From positions 434,001 through 498,000 of the forward strand of contig NZ_LYOY01000029.1 of the NCBI RefSeq assembly GCF_001653515.1: a stretch of DNA of 64,000 nt, read 5' to 3'. The notes under the pieces are model-generated. The model had not been told where the DNA came from, searched no databases, and saw only the letters and a list, made by a program, of their open reading frames with translations. Below, piece by piece: positions 53,609 through 62,248 of the stretch (positions are counted from its first letter, which is position 1; every line of letters begins with the position of its first letter). The position numbers and the translations under genes are program-made. This stretch comes from Streptomyces sp. ERV7. Lineage in GTDB: Bacteria > Actinomycetota > Actinomycetes > Streptomycetales > Streptomycetaceae.

Positions 53609-54796
53609 GTGGAACTGACTCTCCTGGGCACCGGAGCCCCCGACGGGCTGCCGCGCCCCGACTGCCCCTGCGCCGTGTGCGCCTCGGCCCGCGGCGACCA
53701 GGCGCGCGCCGCGACCGCCCTGCTCGTCGACGGCGCGCTGCTGCTCGATCTGACCCCGGGGGCCGCACTGGCCGCCGCCCGGGCCGGGCACTCGCTCACG
53801 GGCGTACGGCAGGTCCTGCTCACCCATCCGCACGACGGGCCCGCGGTGGAGCTGCCCCCCGGCCTGCCGTCGGCCGGGCGGGTGCCGGACGGCCGGGTGC
53901 TGACGCTGATCAGCGGACACCGGGTGCGGGCCGTGCCGATGGACTCGCCGGGCACCGGGTACGAGGTGACCTCGCCGGAGGGCGAGCGGCTGCTGTATCT
54001 GCCGCCCGGCGGGGCGCCGTCGGGGATGGCCGGGGTGGCGCACCCGTACGACATGGTGGTCTGCGACGTCCTGGGGCGCCCGGACGCGCTGGCGCGGCTG
54101 CGGGCGGCGGGCGCGGTGGGGCCCGCCACCGACGTGGTGGCCGCGCACATCGACCACGAGGTGCCGCCCGGGCGCGAGCTGGTCCGCCGGCTCGCGGCGG
54201 CCGGGGCGCGGGCGGTGCCGGACGGGACGACGCTGACCGTCGGGGAGTACCACGCGGTGCCCGATCTGCCGCGCCGCACCCTGGTGCTCGGCGGGGCGCG
54301 CTCGGGCAAGTCGGTGGAGGCCGAGCGCCGTCTGGAGGCCTTCCCGGAGGTCGTGTACGTGGCGACGGGCGGCACCCGGGACGGCGATCCGGAGTGGGCG
54401 GCGCGGGTCGGGCTGCACCGCGACCGGCGGCCCGGCGCCTGGCGTACGGAGGAGACCTGCGACCTGGTGCCGCTGCTCGCCGCCGAGGGGCCCGCGCTGC
54501 TCGTCGACTGTCTGTCGCTGTGGCTGACCGACGCGATGGACCGGGCCGGGGCGTGGGAGGAGGAGAAGCTGCCGGAGGAGGTGCGGGAGCGGGTGGCCGA
54601 GCTGGTCGCGGCGGTCCGGGCGACTTCGAGGACCGTGGTGTTCGTGAGCAACGAGGTGGGCTCCGGGGTGGTGCCCGCGACCCGCGCCGGACGGATGTTC
54701 CGGGACGAGCTCGGCAGGCTCAACGCGGCGGTGGCCGCGGAGTGCGAGCACGTGCTCCTGGTGGTCGCCGGGCAGGCTCTCGTGCTGCGCGGCTGA
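53609..54796 (+). CDS. cobU: CobU fused to an N-terminal metallo-beta-lactamase-like domain
   Basis: Adenosylcobinamide kinase/guanylyltransferase for cobalamin nucleotide-loop assembly. The 395-residue product has an MBL-like part (about 1-220) whose metal motif is reduced (LTHPHDGP rather than HxHxDH), and a CobU part with P-loop VLGGARSGKS, LLVDCLSLWL and NEVGSGVVP. GTG 53609 has GGAGG. cobT follows 64 bp downstream and a broken cobS lies at 59331. The N-terminal domain is probably not an active hydrolase. Confidence 0.92.
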   Translation: MELTLLGTGAPDGLPRPDCPCAVCASARGDQARAATALLVDGALLLDLTPGAALAAARAGHSLTGVRQVLLTHPHDGPAVELPPGLPSAGRVPDGRVLTLISGHRVRAVPMDSPGTGYEVTSPEGERLLYLPPGGAPSGMAGVAHPYDMVVCDVLGRPDALARLRAAGAVGPATDVVAAHIDHEVPPGRELVRRLAAAGARAVPDGTTLTVGEYHAVPDLPRRTLVLGGARSGKSVEAERRLEAFPEVVYVATGGTRDGDPEWAARVGLHRDRRPGAWRTEETCDLVPLLAAEGPALLVDCLSLWLTDAMDRAGAWEEEKLPEEVRERVAELVAAVRATSRTVVFVSNEVGSGVVPATRAGRMFRDELGRLNAAVAAECEHVLLVVAGQALVLRG

Positions 54797-54860
54797 GCCG
54801 GGGCCTGATCTTGCCGCACCACCCGTGGGGCGGGTGGGCACTGCCGGTACTGTTCGGCGA

Positions 54861-55934
54861 ATGAGCAGGCTGAATCTCGACGACTTCTCCGATCTGATCG
54901 AACGCCCCGACAGCGGTGTGCGGCGTGACGCCGAGGAACGCCGGGAGCGGCTGACCGTGCCGTCCGGCGCGCTCGGCCGGCTCGACGAGCTGGGCGAGTG
55001 GCTGTCCGCCGCGCAGGGCACGGTTCCGGTCACCCCCATCGAGCACCCGCGCGTGATCCTCTTCGCCGGTGACCACGGCGTCGCCGAGCTGGGCGTCTCG
55101 GCCCGTCCGGCGGGCTCCGCGCACACCCTGGTGCGGTCCGTGCTCGACGGCGCGGGCCCCGTCTCCGTACTCGCCCGCCGCCTCGGCGCCTCGGTACGGG
55201 TCGTCGACGCGGGTCTGGACTGCGACCCGGAGCTGCTGCCCGAGGAGGTCGTACGGCACCGGGTGCGGCGCGGCAGCGGGCGCATCGACGTCGAGGACGC
55301 GCTGACCGTCGAGGAGGCCGAGGCGGCCGTACGCCTGGGGATGCGGATCGCCGACGAGGAGGCCGACTCGGGCACCGACCTGGCCGTGCTGGGCGACCTC
55401 AGCGTCGGCGGCACCACCGCCGCCGCCACCCTGATCGCGGCGCTCTGCGGCACCGACGCCTCGGTCGTCACCGGGCGAGGCGGGGCCGCGATCGACGATC
55501 TGGCGTGGATGCGCAAGTGCGCGGCGATCCGGGACGCGCTGCGCCGCGCGCGGCCGGTTCTGGGCGACCAGCTGGAGCTGCTGGCGGCCGTCGGCGGCGC
55601 CGACCTTGCCGCGACCACCGGTTTTCTGCTTCAGTGCGCGGTGCGCCGAATGCCGGTCATCCTGGACGGGGTGGTCTCGTCGGCCTGCGCGCTGGTTGCT
55701 CAGCGAGCCGCCTTCCGGGCTCCGGACTGGTGGCTGGCCGGTCAGCTGAGCGGTGAGCCCGCCCAGTCCAAGGCACTGGACCGGATGGCACTCAACCCTC
55801 TGCTCGATCACGGCGTCACTGTCGGTGAAGGAACCGGGGCCCTGCTCGCTCTCCCTCTCGTGCAGGCCGCCGCCGCCCTGGCAGCGGAGCTTCCCGAGCG
55901 CGTGGAGACCGAGAGGGATCGCGCCGACGACTGA
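54861..55934 (+). CDS. cobT: Nicotinate-nucleotide-dimethylbenzimidazole phosphoribosyltransferase
   Basis: Makes alpha-ribazole phosphate for the cobalamin lower ligand. The 357-residue product has FAGDHGVAELGVSA, the Gly-rich LGDLSVGGTTAAATL and the catalytic Glu in VGEGTGALLALPL. ATG 54861 lies in frame with no upstream alternative of better quality. It follows cobU; with cobS damaged, the late cobalamin pathway may be blocked at the final condensation unless a second cobS exists. Confidence 0.95.
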   Translation: MSRLNLDDFSDLIERPDSGVRRDAEERRERLTVPSGALGRLDELGEWLSAAQGTVPVTPIEHPRVILFAGDHGVAELGVSARPAGSAHTLVRSVLDGAGPVSVLARRLGASVRVVDAGLDCDPELLPEEVVRHRVRRGSGRIDVEDALTVEEAEAAVRLGMRIADEEADSGTDLAVLGDLSVGGTTAAATLIAALCGTDASVVTGRGGAAIDDLAWMRKCAAIRDALRRARPVLGDQLELLAAVGGADLAATTGFLLQCAVRRMPVILDGVVSSACALVAQRAAFRAPDWWLAGQLSGEPAQSKALDRMALNPLLDHGVTVGEGTGALLALPLVQAAAALAAELPERVETERDRADD

Positions 55935-56017
55935 AGCCGCGGCGCGGCCGGGCACCGCCCGGCCGCGACCGCGACCGCATGAGGCGCGATGTCCGATGCC
56001 CCATATCATCGCGTTTC

Positions 56018-57784
56018 ATGGGAGAAGTCCGCTTGACCACCGAAGGCTTGAACCGGAGTACCGTCCGGTCGCGACGCAGTGCGGCATTCGCCGTCTGGTA
56101 TCTGCGCGCCGTGACGTTCATCAACTTCCTGAGCGCCGTATGGGTTTCACTGGGCCAGGACCTTCGGCGTCACAACACGGACAACTATTTCACGCCGTAC
56201 CTGCTCGACGCGGGGTTCGCCTCGGGCGTGTTCACGCTGTTCCTCGCGGTCACCATGCGCCGCCGCAAGCGTGCCGCCTGGATCCTCAACATGGTGCTCA
56301 GCGGCCTCGTCCTGCTGCTGTTCGCGTTCGTCATGGTCTTCCCGGAGCTGCGTCAGCACGCGCAGAACTGGGTGTCCCTGGTCCTGACCGCCGCCTTCGT
56401 CCTCGCGCTGCTGCTCGGTCGCCGCGAGTTCTACGCCAAGGGCGACCGCGCCAACCCCCGGCTCGCGGCGGTCGTCGCGGCCGGCGGGCTGCTGCTCACC
56501 TCGCTGCTGGCCACGCTCCTGGTCACGGTGACCAACACGTACGAGGGCAGCCAGCACTCCACGTTCCTCGGCCGCTGGCGGTACGGCGTGATGCGGCTCG
56601 TCTCGCTGGTGCCCGACGACCACGACATCACCGGGATCGACACCCCGGGCTGGGTCAACGTGGCCATCAACGTCCTGTCCACGCTGCTGCTCATCGCCGT
56701 GATCTACGCGGCCTTCCGCAACCGCAAGGCCGTCGACCCGCTCTCCGTGGAGGACGAGGAGAAGCTGCGCGCGCTCCTGGACAAGCAGGGCGAGCGCGAC
56801 TCGCTCGGCTACTTCGCGCTGCGCCGCGAGAAGAGCGTCATCTGGTCCCCCACCGGCAAGGCCGCCGTGGCCTACCGGGTGGTGGGCGGCGTCTCGCTGG
56901 CCTCCGGCGACCCGATCGGCGACCCCGAGGCGTGGCCCGGCGCGATCGAGCCGTGGCTGGCCGAGGCGCGTGAGCACGGCTGGACCCCGGCGGTGATGGG
57001 CGCCAGTGAGGAGGCGGGCACCATCTACGCCCGGCACGGCCTGGACGCGCTGGAGCTCGGCGACGAGGCGCTGGTGGAGACCGCCGACTTCACCCTGGAC
57101 GGCCGCGCCATGCGGACCGTGCGCCAGGCGTACAACCGGGTGAAGCGTGCCGGGTACGAGGTGAGGATCCGCCGTCACGCGGACATTCCTGCGGATGAGA
57201 TGAGTGAACTGCTGCGCAAGGCCGACGACTGGCGCGACGGCGCCACCGAGCGCGGCTTCTCCATGGCCCTGGGCCGTCTGGGCGACCCGGCGGACGGCCA
57301 GTGCGTGATGCTGGAGTGCACCGACGGCAACGGCGACCTGCGGGCCGTCCTGAGCTTCGTGCCGTGGGGCCCGGTCGGACTCTCGCTCGACCTGATGCGC
57401 CGTGACCGGGACTCCGAGAACGGTCTGATGGAGTTCATGGTCATCGAGCTGCTCCAGCGCTCCAAGGAGATCGGGATCACCCAGGTCTCGCTGAACTTCG
57501 CGATGTTCCGCTCCGTCTTCGAACGTGGCTCGAAGCTCGGCGCGGGTCCGGTGCTGAGGCTGTGGCGCTCGCTGCTCAGCTTCTTCTCCCGCTGGTGGCA
57601 GATCGAGTCGCTGTACCGCGCCAACGCCAAGTACCGCCCGATCTGGGAGCCCCGCTTCATGCTCTTCGAGAAGTCCGCCGACCTGCCGCGCATCGGTATC
57701 GCGGCGGCGCGCGCCGAAGGCTTCCTGGAGGCGCCCGGACTGCCCAAGTGGCTGCACCGCAAGCACCTGGAGTCCCAGAGGTGA
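56018..57784 (+). CDS. MprF/LysX-like bifunctional membrane protein (DUF2156 domain)
   Basis: A 588-residue protein: about six membrane helices in the first 240 residues, then a cytoplasmic DUF2156/GNAT-like domain with GGVSLASGDPIGDPEAW and TDGNGDLRAVLSFVPW, as in aminoacyl-phosphatidylglycerol synthases. It may modify lipids with an amino acid from tRNA. ATG 56018 is used; TTG 56033 has a better ribosome site (GGAG) and may be the true start. Its stop overlaps the next gene (GTGA). Confidence 0.87.
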   Translation: MGEVRLTTEGLNRSTVRSRRSAAFAVWYLRAVTFINFLSAVWVSLGQDLRRHNTDNYFTPYLLDAGFASGVFTLFLAVTMRRRKRAAWILNMVLSGLVLLLFAFVMVFPELRQHAQNWVSLVLTAAFVLALLLGRREFYAKGDRANPRLAAVVAAGGLLLTSLLATLLVTVTNTYEGSQHSTFLGRWRYGVMRLVSLVPDDHDITGIDTPGWVNVAINVLSTLLLIAVIYAAFRNRKAVDPLSVEDEEKLRALLDKQGERDSLGYFALRREKSVIWSPTGKAAVAYRVVGGVSLASGDPIGDPEAWPGAIEPWLAEAREHGWTPAVMGASEEAGTIYARHGLDALELGDEALVETADFTLDGRAMRTVRQAYNRVKRAGYEVRIRRHADIPADEMSELLRKADDWRDGATERGFSMALGRLGDPADGQCVMLECTDGNGDLRAVLSFVPWGPVGLSLDLMRRDRDSENGLMEFMVIELLQRSKEIGITQVSLNFAMFRSVFERGSKLGAGPVLRLWRSLLSFFSRWWQIESLYRANAKYRPIWEPRFMLFEKSADLPRIGIAAARAEGFLEAPGLPKWLHRKHLESQR

Positions 57785-58524
57785 AAGCTCCCCACTCCCT
57801 GCCGGGCAACGGACCAGTACGCCGGTTCGCCCGTCGGGAGTGGGGTCCGCTCCACCTGGCCGTCCGCTACGCGCTCAGCACCCAGCGCTGGCGGGCGGTC
57901 CCCATGACCCTCGGCGCGGTCGCGCTGACATCGTTGTTCCAGCTGGTGCAGAACCAGCCCTGGGGCTTCCGCCCGGTCCAGGTCATCGGCTCGGTGAAGG
58001 CCGAGGACGCGCTGTGGATCTCCCTGCTGCGCACCCCGCTCTCCCTCTTCGTCCCGGCCCTGGACCTGCCGGTCTGGGGCGCGCTCGCCCAGTTGCTGCT
58101 GGTCTTCGGGATCGCCGAGATCTGCATCGGCCGCCGCCACACCCTGCTCATCGCCTACACGGCGACCCTGGCCGGGACGATGTACGCGCGCGTGGGCATC
58201 GCGCTCGGCCCCGACAGCGTCCTGGGGCTGCCCGCCTCGGACGCCAAGATGGTCGACACCGGCCCCTCGGCGGCGGTGGTGGGGCTCGCGGTGTACGTGT
58301 GCTGGCGCTACCGGGCGTACTGGACCGCCGGGGTGGTGACCGCCTCGATGGTCGGCGAGGTGCTGCTCAAGGACAACCTGGCGGGCAAGGAGCACATCGC
58401 GGCGATCGTCGCGGTGGGCGTGCTGTGCTGGATCACCTCGGTGCGCCAGAAGCGCCGCCGCGACCGCGCGGGTCAGGGCCGGCGCACCGGCAGCCTGTCC
58501 GGGGCCCCGCCGATGAAGTCCTGA
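57781..58524 (+). CDS. Polytopic membrane protein, rhomboid-like fold possible
   Basis: A 247-residue protein with about six hydrophobic segments and a basic C-terminal tail. It is translationally coupled to the MprF-like gene by GTGA at 57781-57784, suggesting a shared lipid-modification role. The overall pattern recalls proteolytically inactive rhomboid-like proteins, but no Ser/His pair is evident. Its 3' end overlaps the convergent gene at 58473 by 52 bp. Confidence 0.8.
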   Translation: MKAPHSLPGNGPVRRFARREWGPLHLAVRYALSTQRWRAVPMTLGAVALTSLFQLVQNQPWGFRPVQVIGSVKAEDALWISLLRTPLSLFVPALDLPVWGALAQLLLVFGIAEICIGRRHTLLIAYTATLAGTMYARVGIALGPDSVLGLPASDAKMVDTGPSAAVVGLAVYVCWRYRAYWTAGVVTASMVGEVLLKDNLAGKEHIAAIVAVGVLCWITSVRQKRRRDRAGQGRRTGSLSGAPPMKS

Positions 58525-59225
58525 GCCCGGCGCCGCAGCCGCGTCCAGCGCCGGTCGTGCCGGTAGACCCGCATGGCCGACCGGGCCCGGGACCGGGGCC
58601 GCTTCCGGTAGAACCGGCGGGCCCACGGCGAGCCGGGCCGGGCCAGCCGGATCGCGGCGACGAGCGCCACGAACGGGATGAGCGTGCCCACGATGGCGAG
58701 CCGGAACTTGCCCTTGAAGAGCGCGATCAGCACGAAGCAGAAGTTGATCCCGAGGGTGAGGATGAACGACGCCCGGTCGTGCTGCTCCTGCGACGTCATG
58801 TCGTTGACACCGAACGGCGAGAACCCGCCGAGGGCGAGCAGCACCAGGGCGGCGGTCAGCACCACCACCTCGACGCTCTTGCGGCCCTGCTCGGTCCAGT
58901 AGACGTCGTCCAGGTGCAGGATCAGCGCGAACTCGTCGAGGACCAGGCCCGCGCCGACCCCGAAGACCACCGCGAAGACGCAGGCGCCGATGCCGTGCCG
59001 CCCGCTGCCGACCGCCCCGAACCCGCCGACCACGGTGAGGACGACCCCGGGCACCACATGGTGGATGTGCAGCCCGCCCGGCCTGATGTTGCGGAACGGG
59101 CCGCGCCCGGCCCGGATGAGCCGGGTGATCGTACGGGTGACGAGGAAGGTCAGCACGAACGACGCCAGGGCGAGCAGCATCGGAAGCTTGCCCGGCTCGA
59201 CGAAGTTCCGGTTGAACCAGCTCAT
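58473..59225 (-). CDS. Conserved polytopic membrane protein with HIHH motif
   Basis: A 250-residue protein with five or six membrane segments. A His-rich motif GGLHIHHVVPG near residue 55 and acidic LVLDEFALILHLDDVYW near residue 100 could bind metal. The C-terminal 50 residues are strongly basic. The start is ATG 59225 with GGATGGGG upstream; ATGs at 59231 and 59237 are in frame. Function unknown. Convergent overlap with the 57781 gene. Confidence 0.82.
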   Translation of the reverse strand: MSWFNRNFVEPGKLPMLLALASFVLTFLVTRTITRLIRAGRGPFRNIRPGGLHIHHVVPGVVLTVVGGFGAVGSGRHGIGACVFAVVFGVGAGLVLDEFALILHLDDVYWTEQGRKSVEVVVLTAALVLLALGGFSPFGVNDMTSQEQHDRASFILTLGINFCFVLIALFKGKFRLAIVGTLIPFVALVAAIRLARPGSPWARRFYRKRPRSRARSAMRVYRHDRRWTRLRRRAQDFIGGAPDRLPVRRP

Positions 59226-59330
59226 CCCCATCCGCATCCGCTCTGAAATGCCGCAGCGCACGCAATACGCGCAATACGCGTAATTTACCCCCGGGGGGCC
59301 GGGGGCGGCGCCCGGGATACCCTGCGGCCG

Positions 59331-59870
59331 ATGAATCCCATGGACGGCATACGGTTCGCCTTCGGCACGCTCACCGCGCTCCCGGTACGGGTCACCCGCT
59401 GGGACCGCGGGGCGGCCCGGTCCGGGATGCTCTGGGCCCCGCTGGCGGGCCTGGTCGTCGGCGTCTGCGCGGCGGCCGTCGGGGGCGCCTTCCTGCTCCT
59501 CGACTCGGGCCCGCTGCTCGCCGCCGTGGCCACGGCGGCGGTCCCGGCCGCGCTCACCCGGGGCCTGCACCTGGACGGCCTGGCGGACGTGGCGGACGGC
59601 CTGGGCAGCGCCAAGCCCGCCGAGGACGCACTGCGGATCATGAAGCAGTCGGACATCGGCCCGTTCGGGGTGCTCACCCTGGTCTTCGTACTCCTGGGCC
59701 AGGTGGCCGCCCTCGCCGAGCTGTACGCGCAGAGCTGGGCCCGGGGCGCGGTGGCGGCGGTGGTCGCCGCCGCCACGGCCCGTCTGGCCCTCACCCTGGC
59801 CTGCCGCCCGGGCGTCCCTGCGGCCCGCCCGGACGGCCTGGGGGCGGCGGTGGCGGGAGCGGTGCCCTGG
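59331..59870 (+). pseudogene. cobS: cobS (cobalamin synthase), C-terminus missing at a breakpoint
   Basis: Adenosylcobinamide-GDP ribazoletransferase, a membrane enzyme joining the two halves of cobalamin. About 180 residues are native: MDGIRFAFGTLTALPVRV, GLHLDGLADVADGLG with the metal-binding Asp cluster, and MKQSDIGPFGVLTL. After GAAVAGAVP (about 59865) the frame enters the antisense of the convergent membrane-protein gene and ends at about 231 codons. Some 70-80 C-terminal residues, including membrane helices, are absent. Probably inactive. ATG 59331 has no strong ribosome site. Confidence 0.82.
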
Positions 59871-59879
59871 GCGGCGGCG

Positions 59880-60664
59880 AGCGAGAGCAGCAGCAGCCCG
59901 GTGCGCAGCGCGTCGGGCAGGTCGAGGGCGACGGTCGCCGCCGCGCCCGCCGCCATCGGCAGCAGCGCGCACAGCAGGTCCCGCTCGCGCCCCAGGGCGA
60001 GCAGCACGGTCGCCGCCGCCAGATAGACGGCCTGCCCGGCGGCGAAGCCGGCCGCGGGCAGCTCGCCGGGACCGCTCGCCGCCAGCGCCACCAGGGCGCT
60101 GAGCACGGCCCCCAGCGGCGCCCCGGTGCGCAGGGCGGCGGCCGCGGCGAGCCGGTCGCCCAGGCCCAGCCACGAGTACGCCCGGTGCGAGAGCCCCTGG
60201 TTCCACACCCAGCCGGTGACGGCCCCGGCGAGCAGCGGGACCGTACCGGCGGGCAGGCCGAAGCCGTCCGGGGAGCCGGCGAGCAGCGGCGCTCCCAGGA
60301 CGTACGCGAGGCCGGGCAGGGCGAAGACCAGGCCGCGCAGCAGACAGGCGGACAGGGCGGTGTGCCAGGGGTCGGCGGCCGGGCCCGCGGCGGCCGGGTA
60401 GCGGCGCTCCACGCGCGCGTAGAGGTCCTCGGCCAGCTCGAAGGAGTCCTGGCGGCCGTAGGTCGTCCGGATGTGGGCGTCGGTCATGCCGTCGGATTCC
60501 AGGATGGCCGCGACCTCGTCCGGGTGGACGGCGGCGGCGATCAACTCCTCCAGGCGCAGGGCCAGTTCGTCGATGGGGTCCGCGGCGGCGCCGTGCGGGC
60601 GCTGGCGCGGGATGAAGGGCAGGGTGTCCTGCCCCTCCTTGCCCAGCCAGAGCGAGCCGCTCAC
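59880..60664 (-). pseudogene. Membrane protein of the Pel-like locus, C-terminus missing
   Basis: About 260 native residues: a soluble N-terminal region (1-110, with LRLEELIAAAVHPDEVAAIL and AEDLYARVERRYP) followed by at least five membrane helices. After LLLLSLAAA (near 59880) the frame continues as antisense cobS to a stop at 59285, so the true C-terminus is lost. GTG 60664 overlaps the pelF stop (GTGA), so it belongs to that operon; in such loci a PelG-like flippase would be expected, but I cannot confirm this. Confidence 0.72.
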
Positions 60665-62211
60665 CAGACGGACCCGTCCGAGGCCAGCTCCCGGTACCAG
60701 GGGTCGGTGAGTTCGAGCGTCCAGTCGTCCGACTCCCGGGGCATCTCGACGCGCTGCTCGGCGGCGGCCGCGTACGCCGGTACGGGCTCCGTGGCCCCGG
60801 CGAGTTCGAGGTAGATCCGGCGGAAGCCGTCCACGGACCGGTGCAGCGTGAACTGGTCGACGACCCGGCTGCGGGCCAGCGCGCCCAGCTCGGCGCGCCG
60901 TTCGTGGTCGCGCAGCAGCGAGAGCGTGGCCTCGGCCATCAGCGCGGGTTCGCGCGGCGGCACCACCAGACCGGCGTCGCCGACGGCCTCGCGCACCCCG
61001 CCCACGTCCGTGGACACCGTGGCGCGGCCGCAGGACATCGCCTCTATCAGCGAGAAAGGGAACCCCTCACTGATGCTGGAGAGCATCACCAGGCTCCCCG
61101 CCGCGTAGGCGCCCGCGACATCGCTGACGCGGCCCTCGTAGCTGATGCCGTCGGTCACGCCGAGTTCGGCGGCGAGCTTCTCCAGCTTGGTGCGGTAGTC
61201 CGCGTTGCCCGCCGGGACGGGGCCGAACAGCCGCAGCCGCACCTCCGGCAGCTCCGCCCTGACCATGGCGTACGCCCGGATCAGGGTCTCCAGGTCCTTG
61301 ATGGGGTCGATGCGCCCGCACCAGCTGAGGGTGGGCACCGCGGGGTCGGGGCCCGCGTGCGGGAAGAGGTTGGGGTCGACGCCGTTGTAGACCGTCCTGA
61401 TGCGGTCCACCGGCGCCCCGCCGCGCTCCTCCCAGCGTCGGTTGTACTGGTTGCACGGGGTGATGAGGTCGGCCTGGCGGTACCCCATCGAGTTGAGCTC
61501 GCGGTAGAAGCTGAGGATCACCGACTTCACCGGCCAGGTCTGCTCGCCCGTGCGGTAGCCGAGGTAGCGCTCGCGCAGATAGATGCCGTGTTCGGTGAGG
61601 AGGAAGGGCACGCCGTCGAAGTACTGGGCGGCGAGCGCGGGCAGGGTGGCGAGGCCACTGCTGACCGCGTGCGCCACACAGTCCTCCGGGAGCCGGGCGG
61701 CCAGTGGGCGCAGCGCGTGTTCGAGGAGGTCGGTGGCGGTCAGGGCGTCGTGCACGGTGGGCCGTGCGGCGGCTATCTGAAGGTGCGGCATGGTCCAGAT
61801 CCACATCAGCGACCGCAGCGCGGCCTCCGAGCGCAGCGCCGCCGAGAGCCGCCCGTCCCGGGCCAGCCGCGCCAGGGCGTACAGCCCCTGGGTGAAGTCG
61901 CAGCCGGACTCCGGGTCGAGCATCGAGAGCAGGAACCGCTCATAGATGTCTATGAAACGGCGCCGCTCCTTGCCGAGGAGTGGCCGCCGCCCCGGCGCCG
62001 GCCCCCACAGGGGGAACGCCGTGTGCCGGTACACGTTCGGCGGCAGCTCCCAGGTGACCGGCTCGCGGCCGCTGCCGGTGAGGGCCAGGACATTGAAGTC
62101 GACCTCCGGCATACCGCGGACGAGCTGGTCGCACCAGGTGCTCACGCCTCCGTGAATGTGCGGATAGGTGCCTTCCGTGAGCATGGTGACATGACGGCCA
62201 CTGCTCGGCAT
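60661..62211 (-). CDS. pelF: PelF-like GT4 glycosyltransferase
   Basis: A 516-residue cytoplasmic GT-B enzyme resembling PelF, the polymerising transferase of Pel exopolysaccharide: MLTEGTYPHIHGGVSTWCDQ at the start, FLLTEHGIYLRERYL, GRIDPIKDLETLIRAY and EGFPFSLIEAMSCG. It lies between a CE18-like secreted deacetylase upstream and a truncated membrane protein downstream, all on the minus strand and nearly contiguous. The sugar donor is presumably UDP-linked (inference). Confidence 0.9.
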   Translation of the reverse strand: MPSSGRHVTMLTEGTYPHIHGGVSTWCDQLVRGMPEVDFNVLALTGSGREPVTWELPPNVYRHTAFPLWGPAPGRRPLLGKERRRFIDIYERFLLSMLDPESGCDFTQGLYALARLARDGRLSAALRSEAALRSLMWIWTMPHLQIAAARPTVHDALTATDLLEHALRPLAARLPEDCVAHAVSSGLATLPALAAQYFDGVPFLLTEHGIYLRERYLGYRTGEQTWPVKSVILSFYRELNSMGYRQADLITPCNQYNRRWEERGGAPVDRIRTVYNGVDPNLFPHAGPDPAVPTLSWCGRIDPIKDLETLIRAYAMVRAELPEVRLRLFGPVPAGNADYRTKLEKLAAELGVTDGISYEGRVSDVAGAYAAGSLVMLSSISEGFPFSLIEAMSCGRATVSTDVGGVREAVGDAGLVVPPREPALMAEATLSLLRDHERRAELGALARSRVVDQFTLHRSVDGFRRIYLELAGATEPVPAYAAAAEQRVEMPRESDDWTLELTDPWYRELASDGSVW

Positions 62212-62248
62212 TGGTGTCCCCCCTGGACAGCGAATGTCAGTCGGCTGG

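Noticed and set aside
53530..54860. Cobalamin riboswitch near cobU and cobT
   Set aside because: The gaps before both genes are short and lack the B12-box; no aptamer-like structure was found.
59285..59879. C-terminal half of the 459-codon minus-strand frame as real protein
   Set aside because: It is antisense to cobS and has low-complexity Arg/Ala/Pro composition typical of shadow frames.
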